Source: Pseudomonas sp. SCA2728.1_7
Lineage (GTDB): Bacteria; Pseudomonadota; Gammaproteobacteria; Pseudomonadales; Pseudomonadaceae
DNA length: 64,000 nucleotides
Direction: 5' to 3'
Assembly: GCF_018138145.1 (NCBI RefSeq)
Contig: NZ_CP073104.1
Coordinates: 868,001 to 932,000, forward strand
Shown: piece after piece, positions 1 to 8,256 of the stretch
Layout: each line of letters begins with the position of its first letter
How positions within the stretch are numbered: position 1 is the stretch's first letter
Notes under the pieces: generated by a model
What the model saw: only the letters and a program-made list of their open reading frames with translations
The model's database searches: none
What the model was told of the DNA's origin: nothing
Made by a program: the position numbers and the translations under genes

Positions 1-793
1 CCATGAACTCACTGCGCAAACGCATGCGTGTAAGCGGTGCACGCAGGTCGTGGGAAATTGACGCGAGCATGTGCGTGCGCTCGGCGATGAAATGCTGAAT
101 CTGCGCTTGCATGGTGTTGAAGGCGATGATCGCCTGGCGGATTTCGTCGGGGCCTTCAAGCTTGATCGGCGGTGCGCGCAGATCGGTGCCGAAACGTCTG
201 GCGGCCCGCGTGAAACGCTGCAAGGGGTTGGCCAGTTGCCGGGTGGCGACCCAGGCGACGAGCAATGTGGCAATCAGTCCCAAGGCGATGACGATCGCGA
301 TACGCACGCCAAATTCCAGACCCCAACTGCGCTCCGGCGGAATAAATGACAACCAGCTGCCATCGACCAATTGCACGACGGCGGCGTAATGCGCCTGGGG
401 ACTGCCGTTCGGCCAATCGCCTGGGCTGAACACCTCGATTTTTCGATCATTGCCCAGCAGTTGCTGGAGCACCGGCACCCTGCTCGCTGGCAGGCGAAGG
501 CCGTCATTGGGCAGATCGAAATCCGCACGCTGCGCTTGCCACGACACCTGCAGCATGGCGCTGCTCGCCGCCTCGGCCAGTTGCGGGCGCAGGTTGGCCG
601 GGGCCGCTTCGATCACCCGCGAGGTCGCGGCAATCTGCTCCAGCAGGCCAGTGCGTTCAATCGGTGGTCGCGCCCAGATGCCGGCGACTTGCACGAACAG
701 CGCATTCAACGCCAGCGAAGCGAGCATCGCCGCCACGATGGTCAGGGCGATGTGTCGGCGCAGGGTGTCGCCGCGCCACAGTCGACGAATCAC
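1..793 (-). CDS. Sensor histidine kinase, C-terminal part beyond left edge
   Basis: This is the membrane sensor of a two-component system. It is incomplete: 264 codons are visible and the frame runs off base 1. The protein starts with a membrane segment (about residues 13-36). A periplasmic sensor region follows, then a second membrane segment (about 160-183), a HAMP linker, and the phosphoacceptor box SHDLRAPLTRMR near the window edge. The ATPase domain lies outside the window. The GTG start at 793 overlaps the stop of the upstream response regulator gene (GTGA), so the two are translationally coupled. The EnvZ-like architecture with a short periplasmic domain is common in Pseudomonas. The signal sensed cannot be told from sequence. 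Confidence 0.9.
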   Translation of the reverse strand, partial: MIRRLWRGDTLRRHIALTIVAAMLASLALNALFVQVAGIWARPPIERTGLLEQIAATSRVIEAAPANLRPQLAEAASSAMLQVSWQAQRADFDLPNDGLRLPASRVPVLQQLLGNDRKIEVFSPGDWPNGSPQAHYAAVVQLVDGSWLSFIPPERSWGLEFGVRIAIVIALGLIATLLVAWVATRQLANPLQRFTRAARRFGTDLRAPPIKLEGPDEIRQAIIAFNTMQAQIQHFIAERTHMLASISHDLRAPLTRMRLRSEFM

Positions 794-1497
794 GAGCGAG
801 TGACCTTGGCGGTGAACAGATAGCCGCCGTTGCGCACCGTACGAATCAAGTCCGGGCGCTTGCTGTCGGGTTCGATCTTGCGCCGCAGACGACTGACTTG
901 CACATCGATGCTGCGATCGAAAGCGTCATGCCCGTGGCCGTGGGTCAGATCGATCAATTGCTCGCGAGTGAGGATGCGCTGCGGGTGATCGAGAAACACC
1001 ACGAGCAAATCGAACTCGCCGCCGGACAGCGGAATCATCACGTTTTCCGGCGAGCGCAATTCGCGGCAGGTGATGTCCAGATGCCAACCGGCGAAGCCGA
1101 TCACCGGGCGTGAAGGCTCAACTGTTTGGCGCTGTTCGCCGGCGCGACGCTGCAAGGCGCGCACCCGGGCGAGCAATTCCTGCGGGGCGAACGGTTTGGT
1201 CAGGTAATCGTCGGCACCCAGTTCCAGCCCGACAATGCGATCGCTCAACTCGGCCATGGCGGTGAGCATGATGATCGGAATGCCCAGCTGCGCGCGCACC
1301 TTCTGACACAGGCTCAGGCCGCTTTCGCCGGGCATCATCAGATCAAGAATGATCGTGTCCGGACGGTTCTGCGCGATTGCCGCCCACATGGCTTCGCCAT
1401 GCGGCGCCACGTCGACTTCATAGGCGTGCTGCACGAAGAACTTCTTCAGCAGCGCGAGGATTTCCACGTCGTCGTCGACGAACAGCAGTCTGCTCAC
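790..1497 (-). CDS. OmpR/PhoB-family response regulator
   Basis: A 235-residue DNA-binding regulator and the partner of the overlapping histidine kinase. The receiver domain (about 1-115) has the acidic pocket VDDD at 7-10, the phosphoacceptor Asp52 in ILDLMMPG, and Lys101 in LTKPF. The C-terminal winged-helix domain (about 135-230) ends in the usual SIDVQVSRLRRKIE and RTVRNGGYLF motifs. The gene comes first in the operon and shares 4 bases with the kinase. The regulon cannot be inferred, because the neighbour on the other side (a small protein and a lipoprotein) is divergently transcribed. Confidence 0.95.
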   Translation of the reverse strand: MSRLLFVDDDVEILALLKKFFVQHAYEVDVAPHGEAMWAAIAQNRPDTIILDLMMPGESGLSLCQKVRAQLGIPIIMLTAMAELSDRIVGLELGADDYLTKPFAPQELLARVRALQRRAGEQRQTVEPSRPVIGFAGWHLDITCRELRSPENVMIPLSGGEFDLLVVFLDHPQRILTREQLIDLTHGHGHDAFDRSIDVQVSRLRRKIEPDSKRPDLIRTVRNGGYLFTAKVTRS

Positions 1498-1659
1498 AGT
1501 TACAGATCCATGCGGCGAAAAAACGCCAATCTAAAGCCATTTCGCCGCCCGGGTCATTTATTTCAATCGAGCAACATTTCTACGCGCCAGACATCAAGCG
1601 GACATTCTCTGGCAAAACCGCGCGGGCATTCTGCGGCCATTCCAATCCAGGGGGTTCGC

Positions 1660-1977
1660 ATGAAGCTATTGAACGACAACCATGGCGCCGAGGGGCACAA
1701 CAGCAATCGTCCGTTGATCCTCAGCCAGCGTACCGCCGCGCTCGGCCCTGATACGCCGATTGTGTTTCAGGAGTCGTGCCTGAGCGTGTCCAGCGATCAG
1801 AGCCGGATCTTCCTGCGCCGTTACTTCGAGCAATTCAGCCCGACCAATGCGCACTGGGTCGAGTACGTTCACAGCATTGCCGCCGCCGACCTCATCCAAT
1901 GGATCATGAGCCACGGCCAGTTGCACATCGAATGTTCCGACAGCATCGCCACGCAACAACACAAGGAAACCCGTTGA
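1660..1977 (+). CDS. Small uncharacterised protein
   Basis: A 105-residue protein of unknown function. I chose the ATG at 1660 because it follows a GGGG-containing ribosome site; the open frame upstream is antisense to the response regulator. There is no signal peptide, membrane segment or recognisable domain. The middle is rich in aromatic and acidic residues (RRYFEQFSP, HWVEYVHSI). Its stop codon shares one base with the ATG of the following lipoprotein gene, so the two are probably an operon transcribed away from the two-component genes. Confidence 0.7.
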   Translation: MKLLNDNHGAEGHNSNRPLILSQRTAALGPDTPIVFQESCLSVSSDQSRIFLRRYFEQFSPTNAHWVEYVHSIAAADLIQWIMSHGQLHIECSDSIATQQHKETR

Positions 1978-2636
1978 TGACCCGCACGAGTTCGCTGTCG
2001 CTGGCCTTCGCTGCCACCCTGAGCTTGTCGGCCTGTACCAGTAACAAGGTCGAACACAGTGGGTTCCTGCATGACTACAGCGTGTTGGCCGAACGCCAGT
2101 CGCCGTCCGGCCAGCCTGTCCTGGCGTGGGTCAGCCCGGCGCTCGCCCGGGGTCGATACACTCAGGTGTATCTGGCGCCTAGTCAGTTTTACCCGAGCGC
2201 CGAGCCGACGCCGCGGATTCCGCTGAGCACGCTGTCCGGGGTCACTGACTACTACGATGCGGCGCTACGGCTGGAATTGGGCAAGGTGATGCATCTGGTC
2301 AACCAACCGGGGCCGAACACGTTGGTGGTGCGCCCCGCCATCACCCAAGTGGCGACCAGTACTCAGGGTTTGCGCTTTTATGAGTGGCTGCCCGTCACCC
2401 TCGTCGCGGCCGGTGTGAGCACGGCCACAGGCATCCGTGATCAGGACAGTCAGGTTGCCACCGAGGTGTCCTTCGAGGACGGTTCGACCGGCGAAGTGAT
2501 TGCCGAAGTGGTGCGCAAAGGCACCGGTGTGCCGCTGGAGAACGACCAGCAGGTGCTGACTGCCGACGACGTCAAGGTCGTGCTGGATGGCTGGGCCAGT
2601 GACCTCGGCAAATCTTACGCATCCTTGCGCCGGTAG
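1977..2636 (+). CDS. DUF3313-type lipoprotein
   Basis: A 219-residue exported lipoprotein. The N-terminus is a hydrophobic signal peptide ending in the lipobox LSAC (Cys about residue 20), so the mature protein should be lipidated. The body matches my recollection of the DUF3313 family (SGFLHDYS near the N-terminus, a central YYDAALRLELGK segment and a C-terminal DGWASDLGK). A stretch at about 140-155 (LPVTLVAAGVSTATG) is hydrophobic and small-residue rich. The family's role is unknown. The ATG overlaps the preceding stop codon by one base, so translation is coupled. Confidence 0.8.
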   Translation: MTRTSSLSLAFAATLSLSACTSNKVEHSGFLHDYSVLAERQSPSGQPVLAWVSPALARGRYTQVYLAPSQFYPSAEPTPRIPLSTLSGVTDYYDAALRLELGKVMHLVNQPGPNTLVVRPAITQVATSTQGLRFYEWLPVTLVAAGVSTATGIRDQDSQVATEVSFEDGSTGEVIAEVVRKGTGVPLENDQQVLTADDVKVVLDGWASDLGKSYASLRR

Positions 2637-2789
2637 CGGCAGCTCCTACAGGGAAAATCAGGGTTCGCAGGGAAAAAAAGCGCCGGGCAGTGAATTATTT
2701 CGTGTCCTCATGTATCTGAGCCAAAGAGTACGCGCCATCAAATAGATGGCATCTACGCGGCACGATGGATCAGCAAAGAGAAGACCCGG

Positions 2790-4292
2790 ATGAAATCACG
2801 CAAGAAAACCGTCAAGCCGATTGGCCTGAAAGACATCACCATTGTCGACGACGCCAAGATGCGCAAGGCGATCACCGCCGCCGCACTGGGCAATGCCATG
2901 GAATGGTTCGATTTTGGTGTCTACGGCTTTGTCGCCTATGTGCTCGGCAAAGTGTTCTTCCCCGGCGCCGACCCGGGCACGCAGATGATTGCCGCGCTCG
3001 CGACGTTCTCGGTGCCCTTCCTGATCCGGCCGCTGGGCGGCTTGTTCTTCGGCGCATTGGGCGACAAGTACGGACGACAGAAAGTCCTCGCCGCGACCAT
3101 CGTGATCATGTCGCTGAGCACCTTCGCCATTGGCCTGATTCCGTCCTATGCCTCGATCGGCATCTGGGCGCCGATCCTGCTGCTGTTGGCAAAAATGGCC
3201 CAGGGTTTCTCGGTCGGTGGCGAATACACCGGTGCGTCGATCTTCGTCGCTGAATATGCGCCAGACCGCAAACGCGGCTTCCTCGGCAGTTGGCTGGATT
3301 TCGGCTCGATTGCCGGTTTCGTCCTCGGTGCCGGTGTGGTGGTGTTGATCTCGACGACGCTGGGCGAGGCGAAGTTCGAGGAATGGGGCTGGCGTCTGCC
3401 GTTCTTCCTCGCCTTGCCACTGGGCATGATCGGCCTTTATCTGCGTCACGCCCTGGAAGAAACCCCGGCGTTCCAGCAGCACGTTGAAAAGCTTGAGCAA
3501 GGCGATCGCGAAGGCCTCGCCGGTGGCCCGAAAGTCTCGTTCAAGGAGGTCGCGACCAAACACTGGCGCAGCCTGATGACCTGCATCGGCGTGGTCGCGG
3601 TAACCAACGTCACGTATTACATGCTGCTCACCTACATGCCGAGCTACCTGTCGCACAACCTGCATTACAGCGAAAACCGTGGCGTGCTGATCATCATCGC
3701 GATCATGGTCGGCATGCTCTTCGTGCAGCCGGCAATCGGTTTCATCAGCGACAAGATCGGCCGCAAGCCTTTCATCGTGGTTGGCAGCATCGGTTTGTTC
3801 ATTCTGGCGATCCCGGCCTTCATGTTGATCAACAGCGGCAAGATCGGTTTGATCTTCGCCGGCCTGCTGATGCTGGCCGTGTTGCTGAACTTCTTTATCG
3901 GCGTCATGGCCTCGACGCTGCCGGCGATGTTCCCCACGCACATTCGCTACAGCGCGCTGGCGGCGGCTTTCAACGTCTCGGTATTGATTGCCGGCCTGAC
4001 CCCGACCGTGGTCGCCTGGCTGGTCGAGAGCACCAATAATCTGTACATGCCGGCGTATTACCTGATGGTTATCGCCGTGATCGGTCTGGCCACCGGCGTG
4101 ACCATGAAGGAAACCGCCAACAAGCCGTTGCGTGGTGCAGCCCCGGCGGCCTCCGACCTTGAGGAAGCCAAGGAACTGCTGCAAGAACACCACGACAACA
4201 TCGAGCAGAAAATCGAAGACATCGACGCTGAAATCGCTGCGCTGGAAGCCAAGCGCAAGGAACTGGTGCAGCAGCATCCGCGAATTAACTGA
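2790..4292 (+). CDS. proP: Proline/betaine:H+ symporter ProP
   Basis: A 500-residue inner-membrane transporter of the major facilitator superfamily (metabolite:H+ symporter branch). ProP imports proline, glycine betaine and related osmolytes when osmolality rises. The sequence begins its membrane part at NAMEWFDFGVYGF (about residue 35), has the loop motif GALGDKYGRQKVL, and shows twelve predicted hydrophobic segments to about residue 440. The tail (about 450-495, LEEAKELLQEHH through IAALEAKRKELV) is a heptad-rich coiled coil, the feature that tunes osmosensing in E. coli ProP. It is a single-gene unit; nothing in the flanks suggests co-transcription with the lipoprotein gene. Confidence 0.93.
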   Translation: MKSRKKTVKPIGLKDITIVDDAKMRKAITAAALGNAMEWFDFGVYGFVAYVLGKVFFPGADPGTQMIAALATFSVPFLIRPLGGLFFGALGDKYGRQKVLAATIVIMSLSTFAIGLIPSYASIGIWAPILLLLAKMAQGFSVGGEYTGASIFVAEYAPDRKRGFLGSWLDFGSIAGFVLGAGVVVLISTTLGEAKFEEWGWRLPFFLALPLGMIGLYLRHALEETPAFQQHVEKLEQGDREGLAGGPKVSFKEVATKHWRSLMTCIGVVAVTNVTYYMLLTYMPSYLSHNLHYSENRGVLIIIAIMVGMLFVQPAIGFISDKIGRKPFIVVGSIGLFILAIPAFMLINSGKIGLIFAGLLMLAVLLNFFIGVMASTLPAMFPTHIRYSALAAAFNVSVLIAGLTPTVVAWLVESTNNLYMPAYYLMVIAVIGLATGVTMKETANKPLRGAAPAASDLEEAKELLQEHHDNIEQKIEDIDAEIAALEAKRKELVQQHPRIN

Positions 4293-4305
4293 GCCGTATG
4301 CCCGG

Positions 4306-5193
4306 TCAGGCAAAGCGCCTGACCGCGGCATCGATGAACTGGCGAACTTTCGCGGTCTTCTGCCGATGGGCCGTGTACAGCAGGTGCATCGGCCTGCTCG
4401 GTGCCTGAAACCCCTCCAACAACCTGACCAATTCCCCTCTGCGCAATGCCGGCTCAAGAAAATCGGCAGGCCCCAGCACAATCCCGAACCCATCAATCGC
4501 CGCTGACAACAACGCCTTGCTTTCGTTGACGTGCAAGCGACTGCGCACCGGCACGCGTTCGACCTGCTCGCCGTTAAAAAACGACCACTCGTGATCGGCG
4601 GGCCGTGACCAGTAGGCATACCCCAAGCACTCATGCTGTTGCAGATCGGCGGGCACTTGCGGCGTGCCGTGTTCGGCCAGATAACGTGGCGCCGCACAAA
4701 CGATCAAGCGGTACGCGGCCAAGGGCCTCGCGGTCAGACTGGCCGTGGCCAACGGGCCGATCCGGAAAGCCACCTCAAACCCCTCCTCCACCAGATCGAC
4801 CGCACGGTCGGTCAGGTGCAGGTCGATTTCCACTTCGGGGTAGTCACGCAAAAACGCAGTCACGAACGGCATCAGACTGTAAGAGCCAAAGCTAACCGGC
4901 GCGCTGATCCTGAGCTTGCCGCGCGGCGTGTCGTTCATGATCTGCGCCAGCGAATCAGCGGCTTCTGCCTCAGTGACGATGTGCTTGCAGCGCTCGTAAT
5001 AGGCCTGGCCCAGCTCGGTCAGGCTTTGCCGGCGCGTGGTGCGATTGAGCAACCGTGCACCGAGCCGTTGCTCAAGGGCGGCCACGTGTTTGGCGACCAT
5101 TTGCGCCGACATGTCGAGGCGTTGCGCGGCGCCGGCATACGAGCCCGCTTCGGCCGCCATCACGAAAGCCGCCATGCTGGTCAGCCGATCCAT
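4306..5193 (-). CDS. LysR-family transcriptional regulator
   Basis: A 295-residue regulator with an N-terminal winged helix-turn-helix (about 1-60; FVMAAEAGSYAGAAQRL) and a C-terminal periplasmic-binding-like effector domain (about 90-290). The DRLTSMAAF start and the GKLRISAPVSFG junction are typical of the large DsdC/CrgA-like subgroup. It is divergent from the NADP-binding reductase gene at 5293, with about 100 bp between the starts. By LysR convention it probably controls that gene. The inducer is unknown. Confidence 0.93.
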   Translation of the reverse strand: MDRLTSMAAFVMAAEAGSYAGAAQRLDMSAQMVAKHVAALEQRLGARLLNRTTRRQSLTELGQAYYERCKHIVTEAEAADSLAQIMNDTPRGKLRISAPVSFGSYSLMPFVTAFLRDYPEVEIDLHLTDRAVDLVEEGFEVAFRIGPLATASLTARPLAAYRLIVCAAPRYLAEHGTPQVPADLQQHECLGYAYWSRPADHEWSFFNGEQVERVPVRSRLHVNESKALLSAAIDGFGIVLGPADFLEPALRRGELVRLLEGFQAPSRPMHLLYTAHRQKTAKVRQFIDAAVRRFA

Positions 5194-5292
5194 TCGAAAC
5201 TCCTGTTAGCGAAAGTAAGTAACAGAGTGCAATTTATCTGCATCTGATCAGCAATCATCATAGTGGCTCCCCACCTGACAGAGGAACACACC

Positions 5293-5955
5293 ATGCGCAT
5301 TGGAATCGTTGGAGCCGGCTTCATCGGGCGCGCCGTCGCGCAAATCGCCCTCGCCGCCGGGCACGAAGTGATGCTCAGTAACTCCCGCGGCCCGCAGACC
5401 ATGAGCAGCGTGCTCGCCGGCATCACCGGCTGCCAGATCGGCACGGCCGAACAGGCCACGCAGTTTGCCGACGTGGTGTTGCTGGCCATCCCCTACGAAC
5501 ACATCCCGAGCCTGCCGCCGGCGTGGTTCGAGGGCAAAACCGTGCTCGATGCCAACAACTATTACCCCGATCGCGATGGCCACATCGCCGCACTCGACAC
5601 CTTCCAGACCACCACCAGCCGTTTGCTTGCCGAGCATTTGCGCGGCGCCACGGTGGTCAAGGTATTCAATGCCATCCTCGCCGCAGACCTGCTCACCGAT
5701 ACCCGGCCGCACGGCTCCAGCGAGCGGCGCGCCCTGCCCGTCGCCGCAGATGACGCTGACGCCAAGGCGTTGGTCGTGGGTTTGCTGGACGAACTTGGCT
5801 TCGATGCGGTCGACGCCGGAAGCCTCGATGACAGTTGGCGATTCGAGCGGGCGAAACCGGCTTACTGCGCGCCGCTGGACAAGGCCGGGCTGGAGATCGC
5901 CTTGGCTGCTGCCGAGCGCGAGGTCGAATTACCCTTGGGCAGCTGGCGGCGCTGA
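5293..5955 (+). CDS. NADP-binding oxidoreductase, F420-dependent reductase-like
   Basis: A 220-residue single-domain dinucleotide-binding protein. It opens with the Rossmann motif GIVGAGFIGRAVA (about 4-16), followed by SNSRGP at the end of the second strand, where the Ser/Arg pair favours NADP(H). FADVVLLAIPYEHI and KTVLDANNYY are typical of the coenzyme-F420-dependent NADP reductase / ProC-like fold. Pseudomonads lack F420, so the real acceptor is unknown. The start has a clear GAGGAA ribosome site 8 bases upstream. The gene is divergent from a LysR regulator. Its 3' end overlaps that of the convergent nucleotidyltransferase gene by 27 bases. Confidence 0.85.
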   Translation: MRIGIVGAGFIGRAVAQIALAAGHEVMLSNSRGPQTMSSVLAGITGCQIGTAEQATQFADVVLLAIPYEHIPSLPPAWFEGKTVLDANNYYPDRDGHIAALDTFQTTTSRLLAEHLRGATVVKVFNAILAADLLTDTRPHGSSERRALPVAADDADAKALVVGLLDELGFDAVDAGSLDDSWRFERAKPAYCAPLDKAGLEIALAAAEREVELPLGSWRR

Positions 5956-6618
5956 TAACGCCAGAACGCTGCTGAGCCAGTCGTGCTCTGGGTGCAACAG
6001 CGTCAGATGCCGAATTAGCCACGCGCGCTCCGGCGCAGACAAATCAGGCCAGACCGTCGTGAAGTCGATGCGGTCTTTGGGGCGCGTGTGCTTGGCTTTG
6101 AACAAGAGAACGGCGGCAGGTCGCAGATACGGGATGCCGCCCGTGCTTTGCAGAACCATTTCCGCGCGTGGACCGGTAATCGACGGATCGCGTTTATAGG
6201 CCCAGGTTTGCGGGGTGCCCGGCTCGATCATCACGTCCACGCGCCAGGCCGGTGCGGTGCGGTCGTAAGCCCATATCTGAAAAACGTCTTCGGCGGGCAG
6301 GCAAGTCGCTGACAGAAACTGGAACGTACCGTCCTTTACTGCATAGAAATCGAGATCACCGAGTGCCTGGCGAAAACAGGCGAAATCGGCCCGAAGCACC
6401 GTGAATTCCAGGTCACTGTGCGCGCGGGTTTGCCGACCGAGCCAAAGGTCCAGCGCCCAGCCACCGACCACACACCATGGGCGGTCTACCGAACGCAGTC
6501 GCCGCGCCAACTCATCGGGTGTCCAGGCTTGCCATTGCTCTTGGTCCGGCACCACCGGATGGGCTGTTGTCATGTCTGGGGCTCGTAGATTAATCGAAGG
6601 GCTTCGTAACGGCGCCAT
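5929..6618 (-). CDS. Nucleotidyltransferase-fold protein, ANT(2'')-like
   Basis: About 229 residues. The segment GGWALDLWLGRQTRAHSDLE has the nucleotidyltransferase pattern GGxALxL...R.HxDxE found in the aminoglycoside 2''-adenylyltransferase-like family. Later motifs VDVMIEP and YLRPAAVLLFKAKHTRPKD fit the same fold. Such chromosomal proteins often have no shown role in resistance, so none is claimed. The ATG at 6618 has a good AAAGGGG site; a second candidate start is the ATG at 6573 (MTTAHP), which lies nearer the conserved region. The 3' end overlaps the convergent reductase gene. Confidence 0.75.
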   Translation of the reverse strand: MAPLRSPSINLRAPDMTTAHPVVPDQEQWQAWTPDELARRLRSVDRPWCVVGGWALDLWLGRQTRAHSDLEFTVLRADFACFRQALGDLDFYAVKDGTFQFLSATCLPAEDVFQIWAYDRTAPAWRVDVMIEPGTPQTWAYKRDPSITGPRAEMVLQSTGGIPYLRPAAVLLFKAKHTRPKDRIDFTTVWPDLSAPERAWLIRHLTLLHPEHDWLSSVLALSAPPAAQG

Positions 6619-6697
6619 TCGAACCCCTTTCACCCTCCGGCTCAACATTTTTATCGACTAGCCTGAATCCGCATCGCCCGTCATTAAAGGAGCCGTC

Positions 6698-6778
6698 ATG
6701 TGCAAGTTCATCAAGACCACCGTAATCGGCGGTCGTGGCCTGTTGGCGCAGATGCAACCGTGGGTGCCGAAAGCCTGA
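6698..6778 (+). pseudogene. 26-codon remnant resembling the start of a DUF502 gene
   Basis: A good ribosome site (AAAGGAG) and ATG begin a 26-residue frame, MCKFIKTTVIGGRGLLAQM and a few more residues. The first dozen residues match how DUF502 membrane proteins start (MxKFIKTTxxGG then a hydrophobic helix), but the helix is absent and the frame ends in a TGA directly against the stop of the convergent gene at 6779. I read it as the 5' stub of a lost gene. A functional small peptide is the alternative. Confidence 0.45.
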
Positions 6779-7357
6779 TCACGGCGCGTTGACCACCACA
6801 TACGTCACATCACTGCCCTGATACTGCGGCTGGTACCAGGTCGAACCGCACTGCATGTAGGCGACGTTGTACTGAATCACCTGCACACAACTGCTGGGCA
6901 TTTGCGCCGGGGTAAAGATCGAGCCCACCACCGCCGCCGTGACCGCGACGGTTGCCGTGACCGCCGCTGCGGCCGCCAGCGGATGGTAGTGATCGTCGTA
7001 GCCATAGCGGCCATGGCCGTCGACATCAATATCGACATCGCGACTGTTATCGATGTTGACATTACGGTTGACGTTGCGATTGCTGTTATTGACGTTCGTG
7101 CGGTTGCCGACGTTGTTGCCAGCATTGACCCGATTGCCCGAATTGACCCGATTGCCGGCACTGACATTGTTGCTGCGCTGCGGCGCATTGATGCGCTGCG
7201 CCCGTTGCGCGTTCGGCGCCGGCGCGCGGTTGACGTTGGCGCGGGCATGTCCCTGAGCGCGTTGCCCCCGTGCATCGGCTTCAGCGACATAACCGGCGGT
7301 GAGCAGCGTGGCGGCGGCCAGCGACAACAACAGACTCCACGTCATCGACTTGTTCAT
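6779..7357 (-). CDS. Exported Asn-rich low-complexity protein
   Basis: A 192-residue protein with a signal peptide (about 1-28, ending near ADA). A polar repeat region (about 55-110) is built from short units such as GNRVN and NRNVN. An acidic patch VDIDVDGHG follows, then a hydrophobic Ala/Val helix (about 128-150), and a C-terminal part with two cysteines (SSCVQVIQYNV...MQCGSTWY). The start is taken at the ATG that lies one base after the stop of the upstream DUF2092 gene, so the pair is co-translated. Function is unknown; the architecture suggests a periplasmic or surface protein. Confidence 0.8.
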   Translation of the reverse strand: MNKSMTWSLLLSLAAATLLTAGYVAEADARGQRAQGHARANVNRAPAPNAQRAQRINAPQRSNNVSAGNRVNSGNRVNAGNNVGNRTNVNNSNRNVNRNVNIDNSRDVDIDVDGHGRYGYDDHYHPLAAAAAVTATVAVTAAVVGSIFTPAQMPSSCVQVIQYNVAYMQCGSTWYQPQYQGSDVTYVVVNAP

Positions 7358-7358
7358 G

Positions 7359-8147
7359 TCACTGCCCTCCCTGATCGCTGGCTTTTTTAAACGCAATCGC
7401 CACATCGCCCTTGCCCGGTTTGAAGGTGAACTGCGTGTCCGGGATGGTCGGCTTGAGGTTCCACTGATACACCGCGCTGTACTCGGGAAAGCTCTTCTCG
7501 TCAGTGGTGGTGATCACCAGTTTGCACGGCAAAGGTTTGTCGGAACGGGTCAGCCACAACTGCCAGTCGATGCCTTCCTGGCGAAACGCCAAATGGTCGC
7601 AGAGCTGGCCCTTGATGACCGACGGCCCGACATACAGCGCGGCTTTCAAAGCATCGATCTGCGCCTGATCACTGCCGAACAGAAACAGGTCCTCCATCGG
7701 TACCTGCACACCGTAGAAGTTCTCGACCTTGTGCAGGGTTTCCGCGATGGTGGCCGGGGCGTCGACGGTGGTGTAGTACTTCAGGTACGGCGAATACTGG
7801 GTGAGTTTTTTGCCGTTGTAGAAGAACTCGCGGGTGCGCACATCGCCTTCGCTTTTCGCATACAGGCGATCGTGGCCGAGCACTTTCAGGGTATTGGCGG
7901 ACTCGGTCTTGATCTTCTGCCCGGACTCCAGAACCGTGTCGCGCGAGACTTGGGCATCGACCTGGAATTTCGGCAGGCTGCGCAGGTAATTGCCCATGTC
8001 GATGAGCTTGTCGACCACTTGCGGGTTGATCAACGGCGCGGCGTCCGTGGCCTCGGCAGTGGGCGCAGCCGGCGGGTCTTCGGCGCGGGCTCCCGGCGCG
8101 AGAACCAGTGTGAACATCAGGCAGACAATACTGGCTGGGGCTTTCAT
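7359..8147 (-). CDS. DUF2092 family exported protein
   Basis: A 262-residue exported protein with a signal peptide (about 1-23, ending GARA). The mature part matches DUF2092: YLRSLPKFQVDAQV, a VLESGQKI strand, the FFYNGKKLTQYSP segment, and a C-terminal VYQWNLKPTIPDTQFTF. Its layout resembles LolA/LolB-like lipoprotein-carrier folds, but no role is established. It precedes the Asn-rich exported protein by one base, which suggests that the two act together. The ATG at 8147 sits after a GGAGCGG ribosome site. Confidence 0.85.
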   Translation of the reverse strand: MKAPASIVCLMFTLVLAPGARAEDPPAAPTAEATDAAPLINPQVVDKLIDMGNYLRSLPKFQVDAQVSRDTVLESGQKIKTESANTLKVLGHDRLYAKSEGDVRTREFFYNGKKLTQYSPYLKYYTTVDAPATIAETLHKVENFYGVQVPMEDLFLFGSDQAQIDALKAALYVGPSVIKGQLCDHLAFRQEGIDWQLWLTRSDKPLPCKLVITTTDEKSFPEYSAVYQWNLKPTIPDTQFTFKPGKGDVAIAFKKASDQGGQ

Positions 8148-8256
8148 CGGTTCCGCTCCTGTCCCTGGGTGGGCATTGCGCCCGAAGGGCGACTGATTGA
8201 CCAGCCTAGACCTCAGTCCGGGGGTACGCCAATGCATCAGCGAGAGGGGGTGAATG

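Noticed and set aside
2796..4697. 633-codon minus-strand open frame opposite proP
   Set aside because: It is a GC-rich shadow of proP and lysR codons with no start signal or domain; both sense genes are clearly real.
5929..6618. Aminoglycoside resistance gene
   Set aside because: Only the nucleotidyltransferase fold is supported; chromosomal relatives often have no resistance function.
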